31,349 nt of DNA, taken from TMED8 sp038125725. GTDB lineage: Bacteria; Pseudomonadota; Alphaproteobacteria; Rhodospirillales; Casp-alpha2. The notes beneath the pieces were generated by a model that had not been told where the DNA came from, ran no database searches, and saw only the letters and a list, made by a program, of their open reading frames with translations. The stretch's first letter is position 1, and each line of letters starts with the position of its first letter. The stretch lies in contig JAYPEK010000046.1 in assembly GCA_038125725.1 (NCBI GenBank), forward strand, positions 1 through 31,349, in the 5' to 3' direction. Positions 1 to 8,455 of the stretch are shown here, in pieces. A program made the position numbers and the translations under genes.

Positions 1-2
1 AA

Positions 3-54
3 TCCTCCCTTAGGCAATCACCTCAATACGTCCCATGGGCGCTGACGGGGAACA
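3..54. repeat. Left copy of 52-bp perfect terminal inverted repeat
   Basis: Positions 3-54 are the exact reverse complement of 31298-31349, and identity stops abruptly at 54/31298. Read from the interior outwards the unit begins TGTTCCCCGTCAG. Read inwards it therefore ends in CA, as many insertion-sequence ends do. An ATG at 35 inside the repeat opens in frame with the DUF475 gene and would add 18 spurious residues. The likely explanation is the outer end of a repeated mobile element lying at both contig ends, or an assembly-graph overlap. No transposase is visible to decide which. Confidence 0.85.
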
Positions 55-88
55 ACCACCGTGGAACGGCTTGAAGGCGCGGACAAGG

Positions 89-1138
89 ATGCCCATTCTC
101 ACCTATTTGTTTTGGCCCTTCGTGGTCACCGCCATCGGCCTCGTGGGGTGCTTTGCGCTCGGCTGGCACATGACCGGCACCCTTTCAGGATCTCTCTCAT
201 TCCTGCTGGTCGGCATCGTGCTGTCGATCCTGGAAATCTCGCTGTCGTTCGACAATGCGATCGTCAACGCCAACAAGCTTCATCAGATGACCGAACTGTG
301 GCGCCGGCGTTTCTTGACCTGGGGCATCTTGATTGCCGTCTTCGGCATGAGGATTGTCTTTCCGGTGGCGATTGTCGCCATTGCCGCCAAGATCGGGCCC
401 TTTGCGGCGATCGAACTGGCGGTTTCAGACCCGGGTGAGTACGAGCGGATCATCGGCGATGCGCACCTATCGATTTCCGCCTTTGGCGGCACGTTTCTGA
501 TGATGGTTGCGCTGAGCTACTTCATCGACGACGACAAGGATATTCACTGGATCCACGTGTTCGAGGCGCGGTTGAGTCAGTGGGCATCGATCCGCGGATT
601 GGAAATCGCTTTCGCGCTGATCGTGGCGGTAAGCTTCAGTCTGGCACTGCCGCCGATCGAGGCGGCGACGTTCTTGACCAGTGCGATTTTCGGGCTGCTG
701 ACCTTTCTTGGCGTTGAATTGCTGAGCCATATGCTCGAGGCCGAACAGGAAGGCCAGGACATGGCGCGGCGAGGCGGACTGGGCGCCTTCCTTTATTTAG
801 AGATGCTAGACGCCAGCTTCTCGTTCGATGGCGTCATCGGCGCTTTCGCGCTGACCACCAATCTATTCCTGATAGCCATCGGTCTCGGTATCGGCGCGAT
901 GTATGTCCGCGCAATGACGGTCATGCTCGTTGAACGCGGCACCTTGGCTCAATTCCGGTATCTTGAGCACGGAGCGTTCTATTCGATTTTGGTCTTGTCT
1001 GTAATCATGTTTGCCCAGTCTTTGTTGCATATCCCTGAGGTGATCACCGGCCTTTTCAGCGCTGGTCTGATTGGATTGGCTTTATGGTCTTCAATTCACC
1101 ATAACAAAAAGCATCCCGAGACCCTCTCAACCGACTGA
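89..1138 (+). CDS. DUF475 / TerC-superfamily integral membrane protein
   Basis: A 349-residue polytopic membrane protein with about nine hydrophobic segments. Two acidic intramembrane motifs, SFDNAIVNA near residue 62 and SFSFDGVIGAF near residue 245, are the duplicated signature of the TerC/YkoY superfamily; overall length and pattern fit DUF475. TerC relatives have been linked to metal (manganese) export and tellurite resistance, but the substrate of DUF475 proteins is not known to me. I start at the ATG at 89 with ACAAGG just upstream. The in-frame ATG at 35 lies inside the terminal repeat and its 18 extra residues look non-native. The gene appears monocistronic, with a hairpin over its stop codon. 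Confidence 0.82.
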   Translation: MPILTYLFWPFVVTAIGLVGCFALGWHMTGTLSGSLSFLLVGIVLSILEISLSFDNAIVNANKLHQMTELWRRRFLTWGILIAVFGMRIVFPVAIVAIAAKIGPFAAIELAVSDPGEYERIIGDAHLSISAFGGTFLMMVALSYFIDDDKDIHWIHVFEARLSQWASIRGLEIAFALIVAVSFSLALPPIEAATFLTSAIFGLLTFLGVELLSHMLEAEQEGQDMARRGGLGAFLYLEMLDASFSFDGVIGAFALTTNLFLIAIGLGIGAMYVRAMTVMLVERGTLAQFRYLEHGAFYSILVLSVIMFAQSLLHIPEVITGLFSAGLIGLALWSSIHHNKKHPETLSTD

Positions 1139-1144
1139 GGGTCT
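1119..1144 (+). terminator. Hairpin overlapping the DUF475 stop codon
   Basis: AGACCCTC (1119-1126) pairs perfectly with GAGGGTCT (1137-1144) across a 10-nt loop, and the TGA stop lies inside the right arm. The following T-tract is weak, so termination is plausible but not certain. The convergent [2Fe-2S] gene ends 139 bases further on. Confidence 0.4.
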
Positions 1145-1282
1145 ATTGCATCTCTGGAACCAATTGCCGTATCAGGCGGGTGAAATCCGACCAGAATCCC
1201 ACCTAACCAAATCGACGCTGAAGGTCTCCTTAGGGTCAGAATCGGACATCTGGCCGGTCCTTTCGCAACAAATACCCTCGGT

Positions 1283-1591
1283 TCAATCCATTTCGAACAA
1301 GAGATCCTTGATCACCTTTCGATTGGGCGGCGGCGCGACGGACATGCCGTCTTCCGCGATGCACATGCAGCCGAGGCGGCGTTTGCCGTCGATCATCATC
1401 GAACAGAGGCCGCATACGCCCCGATGGCAATCGGTGTCGCGAAACGATAGCGTGCCGTCGACGGTCCGGTAAATCCGGCGAATGGCCTGGATCACGTTGA
1501 GCGTGCCCTCCGCCTCGTACTCATAGGTTTCTTCGTGCGGTTCCTCGTCAACGGCCGGATCGAAGCGCGACAATCGCAATGTATGTTTCAT
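1283..1591 (-). CDS. [2Fe-2S] ferredoxin-like subunit, truncated SdhB/FrdB type
   Basis: A 102-residue protein matching only the N-terminal plant-type ferredoxin domain of succinate dehydrogenase/fumarate reductase iron-sulfur subunits. Cluster ligands lie in the C-x4-C-x2-C pattern of DTDCHRGVCGLC (about residues 54-62), followed by the fourth cysteine at LGCMC. It ends at VIKDLLFEMD, the point where normal SdhB continues into its [3Fe-4S]/[4Fe-4S] domain. The next bases are a TGA, so the second domain is absent. It follows the flavoprotein by four bases and should receive electrons from it. No membrane-anchor subunit is encoded nearby, so the pair is probably soluble and passes electrons to an unknown partner. 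Confidence 0.8.
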   Translation of the reverse strand: MKHTLRLSRFDPAVDEEPHEETYEYEAEGTLNVIQAIRRIYRTVDGTLSFRDTDCHRGVCGLCSMMIDGKRRLGCMCIAEDGMSVAPPPNRKVIKDLLFEMD

Positions 1592-1595
1592 GGCC

Positions 1596-3305
1596 TTATC
1601 CCGCCTTCTTCAAGGTCTCGCCGCTGACAATCGGCGAGCGATGCAGCGTGAACCCGTCGTCTTGTGCTTGGACGATGATATTGCGCTGCCATTCGGTGTC
1701 GTTCTGCTGTTCGAAATCCTCGCGAAAATGCGCGCCACGGCTTTCCGTGCGCGCCTGCGCCGCCGCGGCAACGACCCGGCCCAGGCGAACCATGGTTCGG
1801 GCCTCGATGGCCTGCACCCACTGATAGTTCGCGACGCGGTCGTGATTGGTCAGCGCCATGTGCGGCAACCGATCCGTTTCGAGGGCATGAAGGTCGGAGA
1901 TGGCCTGGCGCAGCCCGTCCGCATTGCGAACCACCCCGACATTTTCGCCCATGGATTTTTTCAGGTCGTCGATGATGTCCGCCGGCTGCGGACCGTCGCC
2001 GGCCGCCGCCAGGCATGAGGTCAGGCGCGCGCATTCCGCCTCGATCGCATCGTCGTCCGGGCGGCTGGCCGGCGCTGACGCAACGCTTTCGGCGGCATGC
2101 CGCCCGGCTCGTTTGCCGAACACCAGAACTTCCGTCAGTGAGTTGCCACCGACCCGCGCGGCGCCGTGCGGGCCGCCCGAACACTCGCCGACGGCGTACA
2201 GGCCGGCGAGCGATGCATTGCCATGCGGGTCGATCTTGATGCCGCCGCAAAAATAATGGGCGGCGATGCCGACCTCGATCGGCTTCGACATGTCCACGCC
2301 CAGGGTTTCCAGGAGATGGGTTTGCGACGGCAGGGTTTCGTGCAGGATTTCCGGCGATACCGACGCGGGATCGAAGAACACGCCGCCGTGCGGGCTGCCG
2401 CGTCCAGCCCGGACCTCGCCGAAAATCGCGCGCGCATAGATATGGCGCGCCGGATTGTCGCTGCCTTCCGGATCATACTTAGCCAGGAACGGCTCACCAT
2501 CGGCATTGTAGGGACTGCGCGCGCCTTTCGGCAGCAGATATTGGTAGGTGAACAGGACGCCGCGAACGGGTTCGGGATAAAGCACGGCATGGCCGAGCAT
2601 GAGCACGAATTCCATATCGACGAGATCGGCGCCGGCCTCGAGCGCCAGGATGCAGCCGTCGCCGGTGGCGTCGGGCGTATTGCTGTGCACGGGAAAGATC
2701 TCGGCACCGCCGCCGGTGGCCACGATCACCGCCTTGGCGGCGATGTGAAGCAGCTCGCCGGTCCGGAAATCCAGCGCCACGGCGCCGCAGACGCGCCCGT
2801 CGTCGACCAGAAGCTTGGTGACCAGGATTTCATGCAGGCAGGGAATGTTGCGCTTTTTCGCCTGTTTGCGCAGCGCCTGCATGATCGGGGTGCCGAGCGA
2901 GTCGCCCTTGCGCAGCGAACGCGGGTAGGTTTGCGATGAATCCAGTGCACGCTGAATCAATTGGCCGTTTTCGTCGCGGTCGAAGCGGGCGCCGAAGGCT
3001 TCGATGTCCTCGACGGCGATGTGGGCCTCGCGGGTGAAGATCCGGACCAGTTCCGGGTCGGCGATGCCGTAGCTGCCGCGCATGGAATCGTTGAAATGGA
3101 CATCCGGATTGTCCCGCGGGTCGGCGTTGCCGAGCGCCACCTGGAAGCCGGTGACCGCGGTCTGCGTGAGGCCGCTTTTGCCGACTATGCCCTTGGATAC
3201 GACTAGCACGCGCGCGCCCGCCGCGTCGGCCTCGATTGCCGCGCGCAGCCCCCCGCCGCCGCCGCCGATAACCAGAACATCCGCGTCCAACATCCTATCG
3301 ACCAT
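1596..3305 (-). CDS. Fumarate reductase/succinate dehydrogenase-type flavoprotein
   Basis: A 569-residue FAD protein of the SdhA/FrdA/NadB superfamily, likely to oxidise or reduce a C4-like dicarboxylate or an analogue. It has the dinucleotide motif VIGGGGGGLRAA near residue 12, the FAD-binding stretch IVATGGG near 190, a catalytic-arginine region RAIFGEVRAGRGSPHGG, the active-site histidine motif HYFCGGI and the substrate-arginine motif RVGGNSLTEVLVFG. The usual FVQFHPT motif is replaced by FVLMLGHAVLYPEP, so substrate specificity may differ from fumarate/succinate. ATG at 3305 has AGGAG upstream on the minus strand. It is divergent from the LysR gene, which may control it. Confidence 0.83.
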   Translation of the reverse strand: MVDRMLDADVLVIGGGGGGLRAAIEADAAGARVLVVSKGIVGKSGLTQTAVTGFQVALGNADPRDNPDVHFNDSMRGSYGIADPELVRIFTREAHIAVEDIEAFGARFDRDENGQLIQRALDSSQTYPRSLRKGDSLGTPIMQALRKQAKKRNIPCLHEILVTKLLVDDGRVCGAVALDFRTGELLHIAAKAVIVATGGGAEIFPVHSNTPDATGDGCILALEAGADLVDMEFVLMLGHAVLYPEPVRGVLFTYQYLLPKGARSPYNADGEPFLAKYDPEGSDNPARHIYARAIFGEVRAGRGSPHGGVFFDPASVSPEILHETLPSQTHLLETLGVDMSKPIEVGIAAHYFCGGIKIDPHGNASLAGLYAVGECSGGPHGAARVGGNSLTEVLVFGKRAGRHAAESVASAPASRPDDDAIEAECARLTSCLAAAGDGPQPADIIDDLKKSMGENVGVVRNADGLRQAISDLHALETDRLPHMALTNHDRVANYQWVQAIEARTMVRLGRVVAAAAQARTESRGAHFREDFEQQNDTEWQRNIIVQAQDDGFTLHRSPIVSGETLKKAG

Positions 3306-3382
3306 GACCCGAGTCCGCTCCTGACGTTTGTCCGTAGCGGCAATTCGACCATAAGGCCCTATAATTTTCCAATATCAATAGA

Positions 3383-3392
3383 GCAACGTTGC
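3383..3392. promoter_or_regulatory. Palindrome in the divergent flavoprotein/LysR promoter region
   Basis: GCAACGTTGC is a perfect 10-bp palindrome in the AT-rich 147-bp gap between the two divergent starts. This is where LysR-type regulators normally bind to control themselves and the divergent gene. It is only a candidate operator. Confidence 0.3.
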
Positions 3393-3452
3393 ATGAAATA
3401 ATGTTATGGGATGACGACGGCCGAACGGCCGACCAAAGGGAGAGAGGGAAAG

Positions 3453-4355
3453 ATGAATTTACGGCAACTGGAGGCGTTCCGCGCGGTCATGATGGTCGGC
3501 AGCGTCACCGGCGCGGCGAAAATGTTGAACGTTTCGCAGCCGGGCGTCAGCCGATTGATTGCGGATTTGGAGTATTCCATCGGGTTCAAGCTGTTCATCC
3601 GTCGCAAGGGACGGCTGCATCCGTCGCTCGAAGGGGTGAACTTCTTCGAGGAACTGGAGCGAACCTTCATCGGCATCGAAAGCCTGAAGAAGGCGGCGCA
3701 GGAGATCAAGGATCTGCGGCGCGGCCATTTGCGCGTGGCGGCCATGCCGGCGGTCTGTCTCGACCTGTTGCCGGTGGCGATCCGGAAGTTCAGCGAAAAA
3801 TACCCCGACATCAAGATCACGCTGGAGGTTCAAAGCTCGCCGCGTCTCGTCGAATGGGTGGCGGCGCGGCATTTCGATGTCGGCATCGGATCGTTGAACC
3901 TGGACCAGCCGGGTGTCGAGATCGGCCCCTCGTTCCGGTCCCATTGCGTGCTCGTGGCGCCGAAGGGACATCCGCTGGAGACCAAAAAGACCATCGGCCC
4001 GAAGGACCTCGAGAACGAACCCTTCATCTCGCTCGCCCAGCATACATTGCCGGCTTTGCATATCGATCAGGTATTCACCCGGGCCAACGTGCGGCGCAAC
4101 ATCCGCATCGAAACGCAGCCGTCTTTCTCCGCCTGTTCGCTGGTGGCACAGGGGATCGGCGTCGGTTTGATCGACCCCATGACCGCCGGTTTCTTCCGCG
4201 ACAGAGAAATCTTCATCCGTCCTTTCAAGCCGTATGTGCCTTTCGATTTCCGCATCATCTATCCGACCGAAACCGCGCATTCCCGCATTGCCGATCTGTT
4301 CATCGACGAAGCGACAAGCCATTTTCTGTCGCAAGATGAAATCTTCGCCGTCTGA
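3453..4355 (+). CDS. LysR-family transcriptional regulator
   Basis: A 300-residue protein of standard LysR length. Residues 1-60 form the winged helix-turn-helix (MNLRQLEAFRAVMMVGSVTG, then AAKMLNVSQPGVSRLIADLE). From about 90 onward there is a periplasmic-binding-like effector domain starting GHLRVAAMPA. I start at the ATG at 3453, preceded by a purine-rich GGGAGAGAGGG; the in-frame ATG at 3411 adds 14 atypical residues. It is divergent from the fumarate-reductase-like pair and upstream of the TRAP operon on the same strand, so it could sense the imported carboxylate. The effector cannot be read from sequence. Confidence 0.9.
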   Translation: MNLRQLEAFRAVMMVGSVTGAAKMLNVSQPGVSRLIADLEYSIGFKLFIRRKGRLHPSLEGVNFFEELERTFIGIESLKKAAQEIKDLRRGHLRVAAMPAVCLDLLPVAIRKFSEKYPDIKITLEVQSSPRLVEWVAARHFDVGIGSLNLDQPGVEIGPSFRSHCVLVAPKGHPLETKKTIGPKDLENEPFISLAQHTLPALHIDQVFTRANVRRNIRIETQPSFSACSLVAQGIGVGLIDPMTAGFFRDREIFIRPFKPYVPFDFRIIYPTETAHSRIADLFIDEATSHFLSQDEIFAV

Positions 4356-4424
4356 GTTGCCGCCCTGGCGGCATTCAGGGGCATAACAATTTTTCATAGA
4401 AGCAACAGAAAATCGTATTGGACA

Positions 4425-4435
4425 GGTATGATACC
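4425..4435. promoter_or_regulatory. Candidate GntR-type operator upstream of TRAP operon 1
   Basis: GGTATGATACC is an 11-bp inverted repeat overlapping a possible -10 element (TATGAT, 4427-4432). Flanking ATTGGA (4417-4422) and TCCAAT (4442-4447) add partial outer symmetry. The shape resembles FadR-subfamily GntR operators. It lies 133 bp before the first TRAP gene. No GntR gene is present in the window. Confidence 0.35.
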
Positions 4436-4567
4436 AAATGATCCAATTCATTGGTTCAATACTGCCGGATAGAGCGAACGGCTTTTATGGCGTGCCGACG
4501 GGGCGGTTTTCCGCTCGCGTACGCAGTTAGGCCGCTGGCGTCATGGCGCTACCAAGGAGAGGTTGGC

Positions 4568-5560
4568 ATGAATTTCCTACACAAGATCACGACGGCCGCG
4601 ATTGTCTTCGGAATGACCGCCGCGGGCACGCAGGCTGCGGAATTCAACATGCGTTTCCACACGCAGGTCAAATCGCCGCACCCATACAACGACATCGCGG
4701 AGCACTTCAAAAAGGAAGTCGAAGCGAAAAGCGGCGGCCGAATCGCGGTGAAGCTTTTCCCCGCGGCATCGCTCGGCAAGGACCCGGCAGTCCTCGCGGA
4801 GATGGGCCTGGGCACCATCGACTTCATGGTCAGTTCGACCAACAACGCGGTCAAGAGTGCGCCCGAATACGGCGTGTTCAGCCTGCCTTACCTTTTCGGC
4901 GGTTTCGACGGCCTGATGAAGGCGGTCGGCCCCGACTCGCCGGTGGTCAAGTACTACCAGAAAGTCTACGCCGACCGGAAACTCGGCCTGAAGCTGCTGG
5001 CCCTGGGCGGCTCCGGAACCCGCAACATGTCCAACTCGAAAAAGCCGGTGATGAAGCTGGCGGATATCAAGGGGTTCAAGATGCGCACCCCGCCGTCGCC
5101 GGTGATCGCGGAAACGTGGAAGACGCTGGGCACGCTGCCGGTGACCATCGCCTGGCCGGAGCTCTATGCCGGCATTCAGACGGGCGTCGCCGAAGCTCTG
5201 GAAAGCTCGATCCCCGGTTACCTGGGCAGCAAGCTCTATGAAGTCGCGCCTTATCTGGCGCTCACCGCCCACACCATTCAGGTGAACCACTTCTCCATGA
5301 GCGAGCGGTCCTGGAACAAGCTTCCGGCCGACCTGCAGAAGCTGGTTCAGCAGGCCGCCATCGATGCGACCGCGGTCGGCGTCGAAAAGGCCAAGGGCTA
5401 CGACGCCAACCTGGTCGAAACGCTGAAGACCAAGCATGGCGTTACCGTGACCAACCCCGACAAGTCGGAATTCATGGCCGTCCTCAAGCCGGTGCAGGAC
5501 AAATTCGCGAAGGAAAAGGGCCTGACCGAAGTCTTGGCGATGATCCGGTCGAGCCAATAA
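4568..5560 (+). CDS. dctP: TRAP transporter 1 solute-binding protein, DctP family
   Basis: A 330-residue periplasmic binding protein that captures a carboxylate for the adjacent Q and M subunits. The N-terminus is a clear signal peptide with cleavage likely after TQA (about residue 23). The family substrate-arginine region is KGFKMRTPPSP, followed by the hinge stretch WPELYAGIQTGVAEALE. I choose ATG 4568 because AAGGAG lies 8 bases upstream and the signal peptide begins there; the longer reading from 4451 has no ribosome site. First gene of a long operon. The ligand is unknown. The downstream aldolase, tautomerase and SDR suggest a keto- or hydroxy-acid. Confidence 0.9.
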   Translation: MNFLHKITTAAIVFGMTAAGTQAAEFNMRFHTQVKSPHPYNDIAEHFKKEVEAKSGGRIAVKLFPAASLGKDPAVLAEMGLGTIDFMVSSTNNAVKSAPEYGVFSLPYLFGGFDGLMKAVGPDSPVVKYYQKVYADRKLGLKLLALGGSGTRNMSNSKKPVMKLADIKGFKMRTPPSPVIAETWKTLGTLPVTIAWPELYAGIQTGVAEALESSIPGYLGSKLYEVAPYLALTAHTIQVNHFSMSERSWNKLPADLQKLVQQAAIDATAVGVEKAKGYDANLVETLKTKHGVTVTNPDKSEFMAVLKPVQDKFAKEKGLTEVLAMIRSSQ

Positions 5561-5571
5561 ACCGCGTAGCC

Positions 5572-5603
5572 GGGCCGCGGCGGACCTGATCCCGCCGCGG
5601 CCC
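5572..5603 (+). terminator. Strong intercistronic hairpin between dctP and dctQ
   Basis: A perfect 12-bp GC stem: GGGCCGCGGCGG (5572-5583) pairs with CCGCCGCGGCCC (5592-5603) across an 8-nt loop, starting 11 bases after the dctP stop. There is no T-tract. It is therefore better read as an mRNA-stabilising or attenuating element that would raise binding-protein levels over membrane-subunit levels. Confidence 0.65.
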
Positions 5604-5668
5604 GTGCCTGCCAGCCGGTCCCTTGGCGTGTCCGGGCTTGTTTTCAGCCGCATGCCAGACAGGCTTGA

Positions 5669-6175
5669 ATGCCGTTTATGACACTGATCCGATCCATTAA
5701 CAGAATTCTCGACCGCCTGCTGCGCTGGCTGGTGGCCGCCGCCTTCGCGATCATGATCGTGATCGTTTTCGTCCAGGTCCTGAACCGCAACGTGTTCGCC
5801 GTTTCCCTGGTGTGGACGCTGGATGTCGCGCAAATGGCGTTCTCGTGGTGCATATTCATTGGTGCGGCGTTGGCGTTGCGCTGGAACGAGCACTACACCC
5901 TAGATCTGATTCCAGCGGATTGGAAACTGGCCAACTCGCTGATCTCCATCCTGAGCCACGCCGCCATATCGGCAGTCGTCGGCGTGTTGATCTACAACGG
6001 CTGGATCCTGTCGGACATGGGCTGGACGCGCGTCGCATCGGGGCTGGAGATTCCGGAATTCTGGTTTTTCCTGCCGATCCCGCTGGGGGCGATGGCGATG
6101 GCCTGCTTCCTGGCGGAATTGATCCCCGACGACCTTAAGCGGATCCGCGATTTGCACGCCGGAGGCCGATCATGA
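5669..6175 (+). CDS. dctQ: TRAP transporter 1 small membrane subunit, DctQ family
   Basis: A 168-residue protein with four hydrophobic segments, the standard fold of the TRAP small permease. It contains the family-typical QVLNRNVF near residue 35 and a cluster WTLDVAQMAFSWCIFIGAALALRWNEHYTLDL. It overlaps the M subunit by four bases (ATGA), indicating translational coupling. The start may instead be the ATG at 5678; neither has a strong ribosome site. It is separated from dctP by 108 bases holding a GC hairpin. Confidence 0.87.
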   Translation: MPFMTLIRSINRILDRLLRWLVAAAFAIMIVIVFVQVLNRNVFAVSLVWTLDVAQMAFSWCIFIGAALALRWNEHYTLDLIPADWKLANSLISILSHAAISAVVGVLIYNGWILSDMGWTRVASGLEIPEFWFFLPIPLGAMAMACFLAELIPDDLKRIRDLHAGGRS

Positions 6176-7467
6176 ATCCGCTGGTGTTGTTGCTCGGCAG
6201 CTTCTTCGTTCTCATCGCGCTGCGCGTCAATATCGGGTTCTCCCTGATCCTGGCGTCGGTGTTCGTTATCCTTCACGAGGATCTGCCGTTGGCGTCGACG
6301 GTCAACCAGATGTATTCGAATATCGATTCGTTTCCGCTTCTGGCCGTGCCGTTCTTCATGTTCCTGGGGCGTATCCTGAATACCGGCGGCATCACGGAGA
6401 GACTGTTGCGGGTTGCCGACGTGACAGTCGGCCACGTGCGCGGCGGCCTCGGCCACGTCAACGTGTTCGTTAGCATGGTGTTCGCGAGCCTGTCGGGATC
6501 GGCCGCGGCGGATACCGCCAGTGTCGGCTCGATCCTAATTCCGGCGATGAAGAAAGCCGGATACGACCCGGCGTTTTCAGTCGCCCTGACGGCGGCCTCA
6601 TCGACGCTTGGCGTCATCATCCCGCCCAGCATCATCCTGATCATCTATGGCGCGTTCGGAAACGTCTCCATTGGCGCGTTGTTCCTGGGCGGTGTCGTCC
6701 CCGGGATCATGATCGGCTTTTTCATGATGGGATATACTTACGTACTCGCCATGAAACACGGATACCCGGCGAACACCAAGGCCTCCATCCGTGCCGTCGG
6801 CAAGGCGCTGCTGATCGGCGCGCCGCCGCTGCTTATCCCGGTTATGGTTCTGGGCGGCGTGGTGGCCGGCATTTTCACCCCGACGGAGGCCGCCATCAGC
6901 GCCGTGACATGGGCCCTGTTCCTGTCGTTCATCGTTTATCGTGAAATCCCGTTCCGGGAAATTCCCGGGATGCTCGCCAAGTCCGCGGTGGATTTTTCCG
7001 TGCCGCTGTTCACGGTCGCCGGCGCCGGGGTTTTCGGCTGGCTGATTTCCTATCTGGGCGCCGCCGACATCGTCGTCGAGTTCATCCTGTCGGTGACCCG
7101 CAACGGTTTCGGCATCATGCTGCTGCTGATCGGGTTTCTGCTGTTGATCGGGACCGTGCTGAACCCGATTTCCGCGGTGCTGATTTTTCTGCCGATCATC
7201 CAGGGGTTGGGGGATACCGCCGGCATGGACCCGGTTCACCTGGGCGTGCTGACGACGGTGACGCTGTCCGTCGGCTTGATCTCGCCGCCCTACGGAATCT
7301 GCCTGTTGATCGCCAGCCAGATTGGCGAGGTGCCGATCATGGCCGCGATCAAGGCGATTTTGCCGATCGTCGGGTTGGTCATTCTTGTGGCCATCCTGTC
7401 CTTGTGGGTTCCCGACATCGTTATCGGCCTGCCGAAACAGTTCATGCCCAAGGTTTTTGGAATATAG
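6172..7467 (+). CDS. dctM: TRAP transporter 1 large membrane subunit, DctM family
   Basis: A 431-residue sodium-coupled permease of the DctM/ion-transporter superfamily with about 12 membrane segments. Family landmarks include VPFFMFLGRILNTGGIT, SMVFASLSGSAAADTASVGS, ASSTLGVIIPPSIILIIYGA and TPTEAAISAV. Length is normal for the family. It overlaps dctQ by ATGA and is followed 34 bases later by the DHDPS-family gene. Confidence 0.93.
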   Translation: MNPLVLLLGSFFVLIALRVNIGFSLILASVFVILHEDLPLASTVNQMYSNIDSFPLLAVPFFMFLGRILNTGGITERLLRVADVTVGHVRGGLGHVNVFVSMVFASLSGSAAADTASVGSILIPAMKKAGYDPAFSVALTAASSTLGVIIPPSIILIIYGAFGNVSIGALFLGGVVPGIMIGFFMMGYTYVLAMKHGYPANTKASIRAVGKALLIGAPPLLIPVMVLGGVVAGIFTPTEAAISAVTWALFLSFIVYREIPFREIPGMLAKSAVDFSVPLFTVAGAGVFGWLISYLGAADIVVEFILSVTRNGFGIMLLLIGFLLLIGTVLNPISAVLIFLPIIQGLGDTAGMDPVHLGVLTTVTLSVGLISPPYGICLLIASQIGEVPIMAAIKAILPIVGLVILVAILSLWVPDIVIGLPKQFMPKVFGI

Positions 7468-7501
7468 GATTCGATCATCTTCTCAAACGGAGGAAACGCA
7501 A

Positions 7502-8446
7502 ATGACGACAGCAATGGTTGAAGGCTCATTCGTTGCCCTGATCACGCCCATGAATGCCGATGGCTCCATCGATTTCGAGGGCTTTCGCACCCTGTTGCAG
7601 TTCCATGAGGAAAACGGCACCAAGGCTGTGCTGATCATGGGCTCGACTGGCGAAGTGTCGATGTTGAGCATGGAAGAGCGCCACGCCATCGTGCGCGAAA
7701 CCATGAAGGCGCGGACCGGCAAGATGCAATTCTGGTACGGCTGCACCGGCACCACCACCGCGGCCACCATCGACTACGTGGCGCAGGCCGCGAGCGAAGG
7801 CGCCGACGGCGCCATCATCGCCGCGCCGGCGTACATCTGCGCTTCCAACGCCGCCATCGTGCAGTTCTGCCTGGAAGTCGCCGACGCGTCGGCAATTCCG
7901 CTCGGTTTCTACAACAACCCGCCGCGCGTCAGCACCGATCTTACCCACGAGGATCTGCTCAAGCTGGCCGAGCATCCGAAATTCGTCGTGCTCAAGGAAT
8001 CGACGCCGCGTGTCGGCCAGGTGGCGCAGATGTGCGCGGCCAAGCCGGACATGGCGCTGATGTGCTGCTGCTCGCCGAACCTGGGGCTGGTGGTGCCGAT
8101 GATGGCGCTCGGCGGCCATGGCACCGCCAACATGACCGGTAACCTCATCCCCCAGGAAATGGCCGTCATTTCGACGCCATGGAAGGACGGCAACGATGCC
8201 TTCGCCTGCCGCGAGGCCTGGCTGAAGAACCTGCCGATGCTGCATTTCGTCTACTCGGCGATCAACCCGGTCGCCACCAAGTCGCTGATGGCGGCGGTCG
8301 GCTTGCCGGCCGGGCCGTTGCGCAAGCCGCTGATGCCACTCGATCCCGCGCACCTGAAGCGAGGGTTGGACATCTGCCGCGATTTGGAACTGGACAAGCG
8401 CTACGGCTACAAGCTCGATGCCACGCAGGTTCTTGCGGCCGAATAG
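7502..8446 (+). CDS. DHDPS/N-acetylneuraminate-lyase family aldolase
   Basis: A 314-residue class I (Schiff-base) aldolase of the DapA/NanA superfamily, acting on pyruvate or a 2-keto-acid. Visible are the GSTGEVSML loop (in place of GTTGE), the tyrosine motif YNNPPRVSTDL, and the Schiff-base lysine in VVLKEST. ATG 7502 is preceded by GGAGG at 7489-7493. Position in a TRAP operon with an SDR and a tautomerase suggests catabolic cleavage of an imported acid rather than lysine synthesis. The exact reaction is not readable. Confidence 0.87.
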   Translation: MTTAMVEGSFVALITPMNADGSIDFEGFRTLLQFHEENGTKAVLIMGSTGEVSMLSMEERHAIVRETMKARTGKMQFWYGCTGTTTAATIDYVAQAASEGADGAIIAAPAYICASNAAIVQFCLEVADASAIPLGFYNNPPRVSTDLTHEDLLKLAEHPKFVVLKESTPRVGQVAQMCAAKPDMALMCCCSPNLGLVVPMMALGGHGTANMTGNLIPQEMAVISTPWKDGNDAFACREAWLKNLPMLHFVYSAINPVATKSLMAAVGLPAGPLRKPLMPLDPAHLKRGLDICRDLELDKRYGYKLDATQVLAAE

Positions 8447-8455
8447 ACGCAAGCC

